Origin: Flavobacteriales bacterium
GTDB lineage: Bacteria > Bacteroidota > Bacteroidia > Flavobacteriales_D > CANHHI01
Assembly: GCA_947460225.1 (NCBI GenBank)
Contig: CANHHI010000029.1
Location: forward strand, 1 to 13,546
DNA length: 13,546 nt
Direction of reading: 5' to 3'
Under the pieces are notes generated by a model. That model saw only the letters and a program-made list of their open reading frames with translations. It was not told the origin of the DNA and ran no database searches. The stretch's first letter is position 1, and each line of letters begins with the position of its first letter. Both the position numbers and the translations under genes were made by a program. Below are positions 1 to 8,195 of the stretch, piece after piece.

Positions 1-755
1 ATCACCTGTTTTTGAAGCTCTTCTTGCACAAAAGGCGCAAAAGCCTTTTTAAAAACCGCATCATTGGGTTCTATCAAAACCAAGCCCTCGGCTTGAAAAA
101 AATCGTGTAAAAGTTTGAAATGCGCTTCTGCCCAAGTTTTGCTACTGGCGTAAATGGCTTGCATTTTTTGCAAAATGTCCTGTTGCACATCTTGCTCGGA
201 AAAAATTTGGGCGAATAACTCCGCAATAGGTACACTGGGCAAAGAACCAACAGCATGCGGAACTTCTGGGTTTTGGGCGTATTCCGCTTTTTTATCAAAA
301 GCAAAAAAATGATTGACTTCTAAAAAATCGTGGTCTTCGCTGGCGAGCCAAAAAACAGGCACATAATGGTTTTGTGGGTATTTTTCTTGCAATTGCCGAG
401 CCAGTTTAATGGTTTGTAAAATTTTTATCCAACTGTAAATCGGTCCCGTGGCAAGGTTTAATTGATGCCCTGTACAAACGGTATAAGTGTTAGCATGGCG
501 CAATTTCTCTATGTTTTTAAACACCAAACTATCTGCTCCTAAGGGACATATTTCTATGTACCTTTTTTGCAAAGTATCCGCCAGTATCTGACGGTCTAAA
601 CCTTTTTTTTGCTGAATTTTTTCCACCGCCTTGTCAAAATTTTCTAGCGTGGGAAATAGGTCAAATAAAGGTTGCACCTCGGTTTTATTCTGAATATAGG
701 CTAAGAAAAGCGCACTAAAAAATGGCGATTCTTGCAATAAAATGGCGTTTTGCAT
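1..755 (-). CDS. bshC: BshC, bacillithiol biosynthesis cysteine-adding enzyme (partial, N-terminal half)
   Basis: BshC is the cytoplasmic enzyme assigned to the last step of bacillithiol synthesis, adding cysteine to glucosaminyl-malate. The frame is open from the ATG at 755-753 to the window edge, giving 251 residues; the family is usually about 520-540 residues, so roughly the C-terminal half lies outside. Family-typical stretches are the N-terminal block ending FDLFPTLENF (residues 31-40), the TGHQLNLATGPIY loop (95-107), which resembles a nucleotide-binding segment, and YVPVFWLASEDHDFLEVNHF (131-150). An in-frame ATG at 791-789 would add 12 residues, but it lies upstream of the probable -7 box and the family alignment fits 755 better. 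The gene is divergent from menA. There is no frameshift in the visible part. Family assignment is by remembered motifs; the reaction is established knowledge. Confidence 0.9.
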   Translation of the reverse strand, partial: MQNAILLQESPFFSALFLAYIQNKTEVQPLFDLFPTLENFDKAVEKIQQKKGLDRQILADTLQKRYIEICPLGADSLVFKNIEKLRHANTYTVCTGHQLNLATGPIYSWIKILQTIKLARQLQEKYPQNHYVPVFWLASEDHDFLEVNHFFAFDKKAEYAQNPEVPHAVGSLPSVPIAELFAQIFSEQDVQQDILQKMQAIYASSKTWAEAHFKLLHDFFQAEGLVLIEPNDAVFKKAFAPFVQEELQKQV

Positions 756-775
756 GGAAAAAAAAGCTATATTTG
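748..775 (+). promoter_or_regulatory. Probable menA promoter (Bacteroidota type)
   Basis: TATATTTG at 768-775 matches the Bacteroidota -7 consensus TAnnTTTG exactly. A TTTTG at 748-752 may act as the -33 element, but the 15-base spacer is shorter than the usual 17-23. Transcription would begin near 781, leaving a leader of under 20 bases before the menA ATG at 799. The -33 candidate touches the bshC start codon. Confidence 0.5.
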
Positions 776-778
776 CCA

Positions 779-786
779 CAAAGTTA
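779..786 (-). promoter_or_regulatory. Probable bshC -7 box
   Basis: Read on the minus strand, 786-779 is TAACTTTG, an exact TAnnTTTG match. Transcription would start near 773, about 18 bases before the bshC ATG at 755. No convincing -33 TTG lies at the right distance. The box falls just past the opposing menA box, so the two promoters overlap. Confidence 0.42.
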
Positions 787-798
787 GTCATTTTTACT

Positions 799-1698
799 AT
801 GAAAAACACCATAAAAAACTGGATTTCTGCCACCAGACCCCGAACGCTGTTGCTGGCTTACGCCATTACTTTTGTGCCGATGGCGCTTGCAGATAGTGAA
901 CACAAGGCGAATGTGGCGGTGTTTGTGTGGAGTTTGCTCAGTGTTTTTTTATTGCAAATTTTGTCAAACCTCGCCAATGACTTGGGCGATGCCCAAAAAG
1001 GAACGGACAAAGAGCGGGTGGGGGAAAAGCGTGCGGTGCAAAGTGGTGCCATAACGCCCAAAGCCATGAAGATGGCTATTGGTGTATGCGGGACGCTCGC
1101 TATCATCAGCACCAGTGTGTTGTTTATCATCAGCTTGCATAGCCTTGGGGAGTGGATTGCGCTATTGAGCATGCTAGGCATGTCTATTTTGGCTGCGCTG
1201 CTTTATACTTTGGGCAAAAATCCTTATGGATATAGGGGTTTTGGAGATTTGGCGGTGCTTGTCTTTTTTGGTTATTTTGCGGTTGTGGGCGGGACATATT
1301 TGCACACCAAACACATAGACCTGCTGTATTTTTTACCTGCCACCACCATGGGTTTGCTCGCCGTGGCGGTGCTCAACGTGAACAACATGCGTGATTTAGC
1401 CAACGACAAAAAACATGGCAAAATGACTTTGGCAGTGCGCTTGGGCGAAAAAAATGCCAAACATTATCATTTGGCTTTATTTTTGCTGGCTTTTGGCAGT
1501 TTATTCATCTATTTACAACAAGTGGATAAATTGTTCCAATGGAAAATTTTGTGGTATTTACCTGTTTTCGCTTTGGTGGCACAACATCTGTATAAGGTGT
1601 ATCAAAACAAAAATGCCAAAGATTTAGACAAAATGCTAAAAACTGTGGCACTCATTGCGCTTTTAACAGCAAATTTGCTGGTGGCGGTATTGTTTTAA
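799..1698 (+). CDS. menA: MenA, 1,4-dihydroxy-2-naphthoate polyprenyltransferase
   Basis: This integral membrane UbiA-family prenyltransferase attaches the polyprenyl tail to 1,4-dihydroxy-2-naphthoate, giving demethylmenaquinone. The protein is 299 residues from the ATG at 799. The first Asp-rich motif is NLANDLGDAQKGTD (residues 57-70), followed by the R-V-x-x-x-R-A-V-Q-S-G segment (73-83). The second is NNMRDLANDKKHGKMTLAVRLG (195-216), typical of MenA rather than UbiA or heme O synthases. About eight or nine hydrophobic segments can be seen, beginning at about residue 16. The frame is open from an ATG at 742, but that start lies upstream of the probable promoter box and inside bshC; ATG 799 gives the normal N terminus M-K-N-T-I-K-N-W-I. 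The gene implies menaquinone-based respiration. Its stop overlaps that of murF. Confidence 0.92.
   Translation: MKNTIKNWISATRPRTLLLAYAITFVPMALADSEHKANVAVFVWSLLSVFLLQILSNLANDLGDAQKGTDKERVGEKRAVQSGAITPKAMKMAIGVCGTLAIISTSVLFIISLHSLGEWIALLSMLGMSILAALLYTLGKNPYGYRGFGDLAVLVFFGYFAVVGGTYLHTKHIDLLYFLPATTMGLLAVAVLNVNNMRDLANDKKHGKMTLAVRLGEKNAKHYHLALFLLAFGSLFIYLQQVDKLFQWKILWYLPVFALVAQHLYKVYQNKNAKDLDKMLKTVALIALLTANLLVAVLF
1667..1680. repeat. 14-base perfect palindrome at the 3' end of menA
   Basis: CAGCAAATTTGCTG is a perfect inverted repeat inside the last codons of menA. A further AGCAAA at 1699-1704 could pair with the TTTGCT half at 1674-1679, bridging both stop codons of the convergent pair. No T-tract follows on either strand, so it does not look like a standard intrinsic terminator. 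It may be chance within codons for T-A-N-L-L. Confidence 0.4.
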
Positions 1699-2975
1699 AG
1701 CAAAGGCAAAAACTCCTCCAAATAAATACCCCGAGAGCCTTTGAGTAAAATCCAATGGTTTTGTAATTGTAAACCACGCAAATAAATTTCGGCGTGTTTT
1801 TTGTCGTGGAAACAAGTGGCGGTTTTGCCTCTGAGGGATTCTGCAAAAATCAAACCCACATACATGCCCCGCAAACCCAATTCTTGAATGCGGTAAAAAA
1901 TCGCCAAATGTTCATCAATGCTTTCCTCGCCCAATTCCAGCATATCCCCCAAAATGAAAAATTTATTACCCGCTCGTATATTGGCAAAATTTTCCAAAGC
2001 ATTCGCCATACTGCTGGGATTTGCATTGTAACAATCCACAACAACATGGTTTTCCTTGGCGGTCAGTTCCAATTGTGAGCGGTTATTTTTAGGCACATAG
2101 CTAGAAATCGCCTTTTCTATATCCATAGCAGGCACTTGGAAAAAATTGCCCACTGCAATGGCGTAAAGCAAGTTGTCTATGTTATACGCACCCACCAAAT
2201 GTGTAGCAACAACAGGACTTTCATAATCTTTGCCATGGTAACTAAACTGCAAATACGGGAAATTTTCCACCACTTTTGCATCAAAATCCAAGCTATGCGT
2301 AGCAATTTCTGCCACATTGCCCTTTAAAGCCTGCAAAACTTCATCTTTTTGGCTGATAAACGCCGTGCCTTGATGCGTCTCTAAATAGCGATAAAGCTCG
2401 GATTTCGCACGCTTAACGCCCTCAAAACCGCCAAAACCCTCCAAATGTGCCTTGCCTATATTTGTAATGATGCCGTAATTTGGTTTGGCAATATCGCACA
2501 AAAAGCCAATTTCTCCCACGTGATTGGCACCCATTTCTATCACCGCTATTTCATGCGTAGCTTTGATGCTGAGCAAAGTCAAAGGCACGCCAATGTGGTT
2601 GTTTAGATTGCCTTTTGTGGCACACACCTTGAATTTTTCCTGCAAAACAGCCGTAAGCAGTTCTTTGGTGGTGGTTTTGCCATTGCTACCCGTAATGGCA
2701 ATCACGGGAATTTTTAATTTATCCCTGTGATAGGTAGCCAATTGTTGCAAAGCCTCCAAAACATCATCAACCAAAAACGTTTCACCGGGTTTGGTAAAAT
2801 ACTCTGGGTTATCTATGACCACCGCACGAGCTCCTTTTCTCAAGGCTTCTTGTGTAAAAGTATTGCCGTCAAAATTTTCGCCTTTGAGGGCAAAAAATAA
2901 ATCGCCTTTTTGTATCTGCCTGCTATCCGTGCAAACACGCCAAGCATCTAAAAATAATGGGTATAAACTTTCCAT
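1695..2975 (-). CDS. murF: MurF, UDP-MurNAc-tripeptide--D-Ala-D-Ala ligase
   Basis: MurF is the ATP-dependent cytoplasmic ligase that adds D-Ala-D-Ala to the UDP-MurNAc tripeptide, completing the soluble peptidoglycan precursor. The protein has 426 residues, a normal length. An N-terminal substrate-binding region contains C-T-D-S-R (15-19). The Mur-ligase P-loop GSNGKTTT is at 96-103, KGNLNNHIGVPLTLL at 121-135, and EMGANHVGEI at 147-156. The R-A-K-S-E-L segment (189-194) includes the lysine usually carbamylated in Mur ligases. NNRSQ (297-301), DCYNANPSSM (314-323) and LKGSRG (411-416) mark the central and C-terminal domains and are typical of MurF. The ATG at 2975 lies one base after the parC stop (TGA-T-ATG), so translation is probably coupled. 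The stop overlaps that of convergent menA. Confidence 0.96.
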   Translation of the reverse strand: MESLYPLFLDAWRVCTDSRQIQKGDLFFALKGENFDGNTFTQEALRKGARAVVIDNPEYFTKPGETFLVDDVLEALQQLATYHRDKLKIPVIAITGSNGKTTTKELLTAVLQEKFKVCATKGNLNNHIGVPLTLLSIKATHEIAVIEMGANHVGEIGFLCDIAKPNYGIITNIGKAHLEGFGGFEGVKRAKSELYRYLETHQGTAFISQKDEVLQALKGNVAEIATHSLDFDAKVVENFPYLQFSYHGKDYESPVVATHLVGAYNIDNLLYAIAVGNFFQVPAMDIEKAISSYVPKNNRSQLELTAKENHVVVDCYNANPSSMANALENFANIRAGNKFFILGDMLELGEESIDEHLAIFYRIQELGLRGMYVGLIFAESLRGKTATCFHDKKHAEIYLRGLQLQNHWILLKGSRGIYLEEFLPLL

Positions 2976-2976
2976 A

Positions 2977-5553
2977 TCAATTGATAAAATTTAAAACATC
3001 TGCTTGCAACAAAGATACTTTTTTGACTTTATATTTGCTCACCTCTTTGCCAATGGCTTGCAAGCCCTTCACTTCCACAAAAAGCGACAAATCCAGTTCT
3101 TCTTTTTCTCTGCCTTTCACCGCATTTTGGTATTGCATCAGCACCTGCGGTTTGGCTTGCGTACTCAGCACGTAAATTTTCGTGTTTTTATGTTCCTGCA
3201 CAAAACGCACTTTGCGTTCCAAAGCCTCTAAAATAAAGCGTTTGCTATATGTAGAATCTCGTTCGCCATCGTGGTAAATCACAGAAAGCACCATATTGGG
3301 CATAAATTTTTGCACCAATATCACATCATTTTCTAAATACAACGAAGTATCTGGCTGTATCACTTGATACGTACCCGAAGCATAAGCCAAGAGCAATTTG
3401 TCCTCAGCTTGAAAAAAGCCCAAAGATTGCCCTCTAGCCTCTGTATTTAAGCGTTTGAGGTCTGCATCGTAAAAATATTCCGTAGCCGCTAGGGTAGAAG
3501 CCCCCACGGTGCTTTGCTCTATTTTGTCTATCACGCGGTGTGTAATTTTCAATCCCACCGCAGTCATTGGTTTGATAGGCAAAGTGGAAAAATCATAATC
3601 CATAGAAACCATTTTGATATTGGCTACGGGTTTTAAATGAATTTTTACAATTTCTTGCTCCCCATTGGCTTGTTGCGACAAATAAATGAGCTTTGCACCT
3701 TCCAAACCTTTGGTCATATCGTAGAGTTTCTCCCGCATCATGGATTTTGCAAAAAAGCGTTTGCCCATAGGGTAGCCTTTTGCACTATCTTGATAGATAG
3801 CGTGGTAAACCGTTCTGGTATCGGCTTTTTTCCACAAAAACACATGCACAATATTTTTGCCCACAAATTTTTTCTCCGCCACTTGGCTCACCATCACCTT
3901 GCCGTCTTGAAAGAAAATAATCACATCGTCCAAGTCCGAGCAATCAAAAAGAAAAGTATCTTTTTTCAAGCCATAGCCCAAAAATCCGTCTTGTAAATTT
4001 GCATACAGCTTGCGGTTACTTAAAACCACATCTTTGGCTTGTATGGTGTCAAAAGATTTTATTTCGGTTTTTCGCTCCCTGCCTTTGCCATAAGATTTTT
4101 TGAGTTGTTTGAAATAATCTATGGCATACTCCACCAAGTTTGCCAAATAATCTTGTGTTTGGGCAAGGTCTGTGGACAAAGTTTTTAAAAGCTCGTCTGC
4201 TTTTTCCGCATCGTGTTTGGTGATGCGGCGCATGCGAATTTCTAGGAGTTTTTCCAAATCTTTTTGTTCTATTGCTCTGTGTAAATGGGCAATATGCGGC
4301 TGGAGTTTTTCCAAGGTAATTTCTAGCGCACGCTCGTACGTTTCTCCTTCAAAATGGCGGTAAATTTTCTGTTCTATAAATATTTTTTCCAGCGAAACCG
4401 CATGCCAAGATTCTTTGAGTTCTTGTTCTTTGATTTTCAATTCCTCTTCAAGCAAACGCAAAGTATTGCTGGTAGAATGGCGCAATATTTCATGCACATC
4501 TAAAAACAAAGGCTGGTTATTGCTTTGAATGATAGACGCATTAGGCGCAATAGAAATTTCGCAATCCGTAAAAGCATAAAGCGCATCTATGGTTTTATCT
4601 GGGGAAACGCCACTTGCCAAATGCACCAATATTTCTACTTTTTCCGAAGTGTTGTCCTCAATTTTCTTGATTTTGATTTTGCCTTTTTCATTGGCTTTCA
4701 AAATACTTTCAATCAAAGATCCTGTGGTGGTGCCAAAAGGCAATTCTTCTACAACCAACGTATTGGCATCTAATTTATGAATTTTCGCACGAATGCGCAC
4801 CCTGCCACCACGCAAGCCTTTCTTATAATCCGAAAAATCCGCCATGCCACCCGTCATAAAATCGGGTAGGAGCGTGATGTCTTTGCCTTTGAGCAAATCT
4901 ATGGAACAATCTATGAGTTCATTGAAATTGTGGGGCAAGATTTTACAAGCCATACCCACGGCAATACCTTCCGCACCTTGCGCCAGCAAAAGCGGGAATT
5001 TGATAGGCAAATGCAAAGGCTCGTCATTTCTGCCATCGTAAGATTTTATCCATTGTGTGGTTTTGGGATTATACACCACCTCTTTGGCAAATTTGGAAAG
5101 CCTTGCCTCAATGTAACGGGGAGCCGCCGCACCATCGCCTGTCGGCACATTTCCCCAGTTTCCCTGCATGTCTATGAGCAAATCCTTTTGCCCCAATTGC
5201 ACCAAAGCCTCACCAATAGACGCATCACCGTGTGGGTGATATTTCATGGCGTGTCCAATAATATTGGCGACTTTGTTATACCTGCCGTCTTCCAAATCGT
5301 ACATGGCGTGCAAAATTCTGCGCTGTACAGGCTTCAAACCATCTTCCAATGCGGGAACGGCACGTTCCAAAATCACATAAGACGCATAATCCAAAAACCA
5401 ATTTTGAAACAAACCTTTCACCGAACTAATCTGTCCTGCAGGCTCCAATTGCCAAAAAGTATCCTCCACAACTGGCGTTATGTCCGTGTTTTCTGATGTA
5501 TCTTGTGGCTCTTCTTGCGAAGAAAATAAATCTTCGTGTTCTTCTATGTCCAT
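2977..5553 (-). CDS. parC: ParC, DNA topoisomerase IV subunit A
   Basis: This is the DNA-breaking subunit of a type IIA topoisomerase, 858 residues. An acidic, probably disordered N terminus (1-40) precedes the winged-helix region YASYVILERAVPALEDGLKP (56-75). KYHPHGDASIGEALVQL (104-120) is the region equivalent to the quinolone-resistance region of GyrA/ParC. The catalytic tyrosine is Y147, preceded by R146, in AAAPRYIEARLSKFA (142-156). A long charged helical section follows at about 365-500, then a beta-rich C-terminal domain. I see no GyrA box (QRRGGKG), and the partner gene directly upstream is parE-like, so ParC is preferred over GyrA. At the position of GyrA Ser83 there is Ala111, while Glu115 fills the Asp87 position. 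The ATG is 3 bases after the parE stop (TAA-ACT-ATG). Confidence 0.92.
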   Translation of the reverse strand: MDIEEHEDLFSSQEEPQDTSENTDITPVVEDTFWQLEPAGQISSVKGLFQNWFLDYASYVILERAVPALEDGLKPVQRRILHAMYDLEDGRYNKVANIIGHAMKYHPHGDASIGEALVQLGQKDLLIDMQGNWGNVPTGDGAAAPRYIEARLSKFAKEVVYNPKTTQWIKSYDGRNDEPLHLPIKFPLLLAQGAEGIAVGMACKILPHNFNELIDCSIDLLKGKDITLLPDFMTGGMADFSDYKKGLRGGRVRIRAKIHKLDANTLVVEELPFGTTTGSLIESILKANEKGKIKIKKIEDNTSEKVEILVHLASGVSPDKTIDALYAFTDCEISIAPNASIIQSNNQPLFLDVHEILRHSTSNTLRLLEEELKIKEQELKESWHAVSLEKIFIEQKIYRHFEGETYERALEITLEKLQPHIAHLHRAIEQKDLEKLLEIRMRRITKHDAEKADELLKTLSTDLAQTQDYLANLVEYAIDYFKQLKKSYGKGRERKTEIKSFDTIQAKDVVLSNRKLYANLQDGFLGYGLKKDTFLFDCSDLDDVIIFFQDGKVMVSQVAEKKFVGKNIVHVFLWKKADTRTVYHAIYQDSAKGYPMGKRFFAKSMMREKLYDMTKGLEGAKLIYLSQQANGEQEIVKIHLKPVANIKMVSMDYDFSTLPIKPMTAVGLKITHRVIDKIEQSTVGASTLAATEYFYDADLKRLNTEARGQSLGFFQAEDKLLLAYASGTYQVIQPDTSLYLENDVILVQKFMPNMVLSVIYHDGERDSTYSKRFILEALERKVRFVQEHKNTKIYVLSTQAKPQVLMQYQNAVKGREKEELDLSLFVEVKGLQAIGKEVSKYKVKKVSLLQADVLNFIN

Positions 5554-5556
5554 AGT

Positions 5557-7410
5557 TTAAGCAGTCAAATCAATAATAGGCTCTTCCACCCTTAAATTTT
5601 CCATAATAAATTGTTGGCGTTCATGGGTATTTTTGCCCATGTAAAACGCCAAAAGTCTTTGTATTGCATGTTCTTTGGACACAATCACAGGATCCAAACG
5701 CATGCCTTCGCTGATGAAATTTTTAAATTCATCAGGGGAAATTTCACCCAAACCCTTAAATCGGGTGATTTCTGCATTTTTGCCCAATTGCGCTAGTGCC
5801 TGCTGTTTTTCGCTTTCATCGTAGCAATACAGGGTTTTTTGTCTGTTTCGCACCCTAAACAAAGGCGTCTGCAAAATATACAAATGCCCGCGTCTGACTA
5901 AATCTGGGAAAAATTGCAAGAAAAACGTAAGCATCAACAAGCGAATGTGCATGCCATCTACATCGGCATCGGTTGCCATCACAATGCGGTTGTAACGCAA
6001 ATTATCCAAACCATCTTCTATGTTTAAAGCGGCTTGTATCAAATTAAATTCTTCATTTTCATAAACCACTTTTTTGGTCAATCCAAACGTATTCAAAGGC
6101 TTACCACGCAAGCTAAACACCGCTTGTGTATTCACATCTCTTGATTTTGTAATAGAGCCACTCGCCGAGTCGCCCTCAGTAATAAACAGCGTACTTTCCT
6201 GTTTTTTGTTTGATTTTTCATCGTTGTAATGCACCCTGCAATCACGCAGTTTTTTGTTGTGCAAACTCACTTTTTTGGCACGTTCTTTGGCTAATTTTTG
6301 AATGCCCTGCAATTCTTTTCGTTCTTTTTCGGAAAGTTTTATTTTTTCCTCAATCGCTTTGGCAATGGCTAAATTTTTGTGTAGAAAATTGTCCAATTTT
6401 TCCCTAAAAAACTCCGACACAAAAGCACGAATCGTTTTGCCTTCTGGCTCCATATCTTGGGAAGACAATTTTGTTTTGGTCTGTGATTCAAAAACGGGTT
6501 CTACAATTTTTATAGCAACCGCAGCCACAATAGACTGATGAATATCCACAGGCTCGTAGTTTTTCCCATAAAAATCCCGCAAAGTTTTTGCCAAAAGCTC
6601 ACGGGCAACGCTTTGGTGCGTACCGCCTTGGGGCGTATATTGCCCATTCACAAAAGAACTGTAATTTTCGCCATAACGCTCGGTGTGGGTAAAAACCACC
6701 TCCAAATCTTCGTGTTCCAAATGCACCATGTCATATATGGGTTCTTCGCTAAGCTGAGCGTTCAAAAAATCTTTCAATCCATTTTTAGAAACCAACACTT
6801 CACCATTCAGCACCAATTGCAAACCCTTATTCAAATAGCAATAATTCCAACACATTTTCTGCAAATAGGGCAGAATATATTGATAATGCTTAAAAAGTTG
6901 TTCGTCAGGTTTAAAAATTACTTCTGTGCCATTGGGTTCTTTGGTATCCGCAATCTCAAAATCTTGCACCAAAATACCCTTTTCAAACTTTGCTTGCTTG
7001 TGTTTACCGTCTCTGTAAGAAGAAATGTGAAAAAATCCAGACAAAGCATTGACAGCTTTTGTACCCACACCATTCAATCCCACAGATTTTTTAAAGGCTT
7101 TGGAGTCGTATTTTCCGCCTGTATTTATTTTGGAAACGCAGTCTATCACTTTGCCCAAAGGAATTCCTCTGCCATAATCTCGCACACGCACCGACAAGTC
7201 TTCCAGTATATCAATTTCTATGCGTTTCCCATGCCCCATCACGTATTCGTCTATGGAGTTGTCTATGACTTCTTTAATTAAGATATACACCCCATCGTCT
7301 GCCGAAGAACCATCGCCCATTTTTCCAATGTACATACCAGGTCTAAGGCGTATATGCTCGTGCCAAGACAAAGACTTAATGTTATCTTCTGTATATTGAA
7401 CTTCTGCCAT
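5557..7410 (-). CDS. parE: ParE, DNA topoisomerase IV subunit B
   Basis: This is the ATPase subunit of topoisomerase IV, 617 residues from the ATG at 7410. The GHKL ATPase has EVIDNSIDE (47-55, with Glu47 and Asn51), DYGRGIP (78-84) and GLNGVGTKAVNALS (111-124). The transducer loop QTKTKLSS is at 310-317. The TOPRIM domain carries EGDSASGS (412-419), RGKPLNTFG (435-443) and the metal-binding DADVDG (481-486). TRFKGLGEISPDEF (549-562) and FYMGKNTHERQQFI (589-602) complete the tail. The frame extends 13 codons upstream to a TTG at 7449, but that extension contains the probable -7 box, so 7410 is chosen. It is first in the parE-parC-murF operon. Overall sequence resembles Bacteroidota ParE more than GyrB. 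Confidence 0.93.
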   Translation of the reverse strand: MAEVQYTEDNIKSLSWHEHIRLRPGMYIGKMGDGSSADDGVYILIKEVIDNSIDEYVMGHGKRIEIDILEDLSVRVRDYGRGIPLGKVIDCVSKINTGGKYDSKAFKKSVGLNGVGTKAVNALSGFFHISSYRDGKHKQAKFEKGILVQDFEIADTKEPNGTEVIFKPDEQLFKHYQYILPYLQKMCWNYCYLNKGLQLVLNGEVLVSKNGLKDFLNAQLSEEPIYDMVHLEHEDLEVVFTHTERYGENYSSFVNGQYTPQGGTHQSVARELLAKTLRDFYGKNYEPVDIHQSIVAAVAIKIVEPVFESQTKTKLSSQDMEPEGKTIRAFVSEFFREKLDNFLHKNLAIAKAIEEKIKLSEKERKELQGIQKLAKERAKKVSLHNKKLRDCRVHYNDEKSNKKQESTLFITEGDSASGSITKSRDVNTQAVFSLRGKPLNTFGLTKKVVYENEEFNLIQAALNIEDGLDNLRYNRIVMATDADVDGMHIRLLMLTFFLQFFPDLVRRGHLYILQTPLFRVRNRQKTLYCYDESEKQQALAQLGKNAEITRFKGLGEISPDEFKNFISEGMRLDPVIVSKEHAIQRLLAFYMGKNTHERQQFIMENLRVEEPIIDLTA

Positions 7411-7426
7411 ATATGTAGGTTTAGCA

Positions 7427-7434
7427 CAAAAATA
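7427..7434 (-). promoter_or_regulatory. Probable parE -7 box
   Basis: On the minus strand 7434-7427 reads TATTTTTG, an exact TAnnTTTG match. A start near 7421 would give a leader of about 10 bases before the ATG at 7410. The nearest upstream TTG (7449-7447) is only 12 bases away, so the -33 element is unconvincing. The box excludes the longer TTG-start reading of parE. Confidence 0.4.
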
Positions 7435-7468
7435 GAATTTTTTGCGCAATATAAAAAATACCTTATCT

Positions 7469-7504
7469 AAAAAAAATTAAAAATGCAAATAAAAATCTTT
7501 GCAT
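7469..7504 (-). terminator. Probable intrinsic terminator of the rpsP-rimM-trmN6 unit
   Basis: In the minus-strand transcript ATGCAAA (7504-7498) can pair with TTTGCAT (7489-7483) around an 8-base loop, and a T-rich run TTTTAATTTTTTTT (7482-7469) follows. The 7-bp stem holds only two G-C pairs and lies within the last codons and stop of trmN6. Position and T-run suit a terminator; the stem is weak. Confidence 0.45.
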
Positions 7505-8184
7505 AAATGAATATACTCTGCTGTAGGTCTCTCTGAGGAGTCTTTCAAAAAAAACACTTTTTTACGGAGTATATCTACTTTTCTGCTGAACTGCAACAAA
7601 GCACGCTTAGGTTTTGCACCTTTTTTGTTACTAATATTCATTTGTTTCATCAGAAAAAAACCGTGTTCCAACGCAACTGTTATTATTTTTGGTGCTTGTT
7701 CTGCGGGGTAAATCAAAGACACTGGACTAGATTCATCATTGAGCCAAAATTTAGCTAAGGCAAACAAATCACCTAGTTCAAAGCACAAATTTTGACGAGC
7801 TATATTTCTCCTATCATCTGAACTACTCAAAGAACCACGAGTAAAATAAGGAGGATTACAAATAATTGCATCGTATTTTATACTGGGTTTAAAATCTCTG
7901 AAATCCGTCCAAGACAAAGATAATCTATCAAAAAATGGAGATTTTTTAAAATTTTCATGGCACTGCTGCGCTGCAATATCGTCAATTTCCAAAGCATGCA
8001 CAAAAGCATTAGGAAACCTTTGAGCAATCATCAGCGAAAGCACACCACTACCAGCACCAACATCTAAAACATGGTTTAAAGACGCATGCTGAAAACTCCA
8101 AGCACCCAAGAGCACGGAATCTGTACCGACTTTTAAGGCACATTGGTTATCTCTTACAAAAAATTGCTTAAACTGAAAGCTCAA
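7477..8184 (-). CDS. trmN6: TrmN6-like tRNA1(Val) (adenine(37)-N6)-methyltransferase
   Basis: This is a class I SAM-dependent methyltransferase of 235 residues, resembling the YfiC/TrmN6 family that makes m6A37 in tRNA1(Val). The N-terminal F-x-F-K-Q-F followed by ALKVGTDSVLLGAW (16-29) is diagnostic of this family. SAM motif I is VLDVGAGSGVLSL (39-51), with acidic E66-I-D at the end of the second strand. The N6-adenine methyltransferase motif NPPYF is at 110-114. ARQNLCFELGDLFALAKFWL (129-148) also fits. It follows rimM by 11 bases. Whether the substrate is the same tRNA position as in E. coli is inferred from family. Its 3' end looks more AT-rich than the gyrase-type genes nearby, but that is not strong evidence of transfer. 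Confidence 0.87.
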   Translation of the reverse strand: MSFQFKQFFVRDNQCALKVGTDSVLLGAWSFQHASLNHVLDVGAGSGVLSLMIAQRFPNAFVHALEIDDIAAQQCHENFKKSPFFDRLSLSWTDFRDFKPSIKYDAIICNPPYFTRGSLSSSDDRRNIARQNLCFELGDLFALAKFWLNDESSPVSLIYPAEQAPKIITVALEHGFFLMKQMNISNKKGAKPKRALLQFSRKVDILRKKVFFLKDSSERPTAEYIHLCKDFYLHF

Positions 8185-8195
8185 AACAAAATTCT

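Noticed and set aside
74..304. Minus-strand ORF of 76 codons
   Set aside because: It lies in another frame inside bshC, whose own frame is open through the whole region and carries recognisable family motifs.
742..798. Upstream ATG at 742 giving menA 19 more residues
   Set aside because: It would overlap the bshC start and lie upstream of the probable menA -7 box; ATG 799 gives the normal MenA N terminus.
4930..5496. Plus-strand ORF of 188 codons within parC
   Set aside because: It is a shadow of parC; no recognisable domain and the composition is that of an antisense frame.
6538..7281. Plus-strand ORF of 247 codons within parE
   Set aside because: It is antisense to the conserved ATPase domain of parE, with no recognisable family or promoter.
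5557..7410. GyrB/GyrA rather than ParE/ParC for the topoisomerase pair
   Set aside because: The sequences resemble Bacteroidota ParE and ParC, the A subunit lacks a visible GyrA box, and the two genes are adjacent as parE-parC.
7411..7449. N-terminal extension of ParE from a TTG at 7449
   Set aside because: It contains the probable -7 box, and the ATG at 7410 gives the usual N terminus.
7477..8184. Recent transfer of trmN6 because it looks more AT-rich
   Set aside because: The impression was not measured, and its place in a conserved ribosomal operon argues for vertical inheritance.
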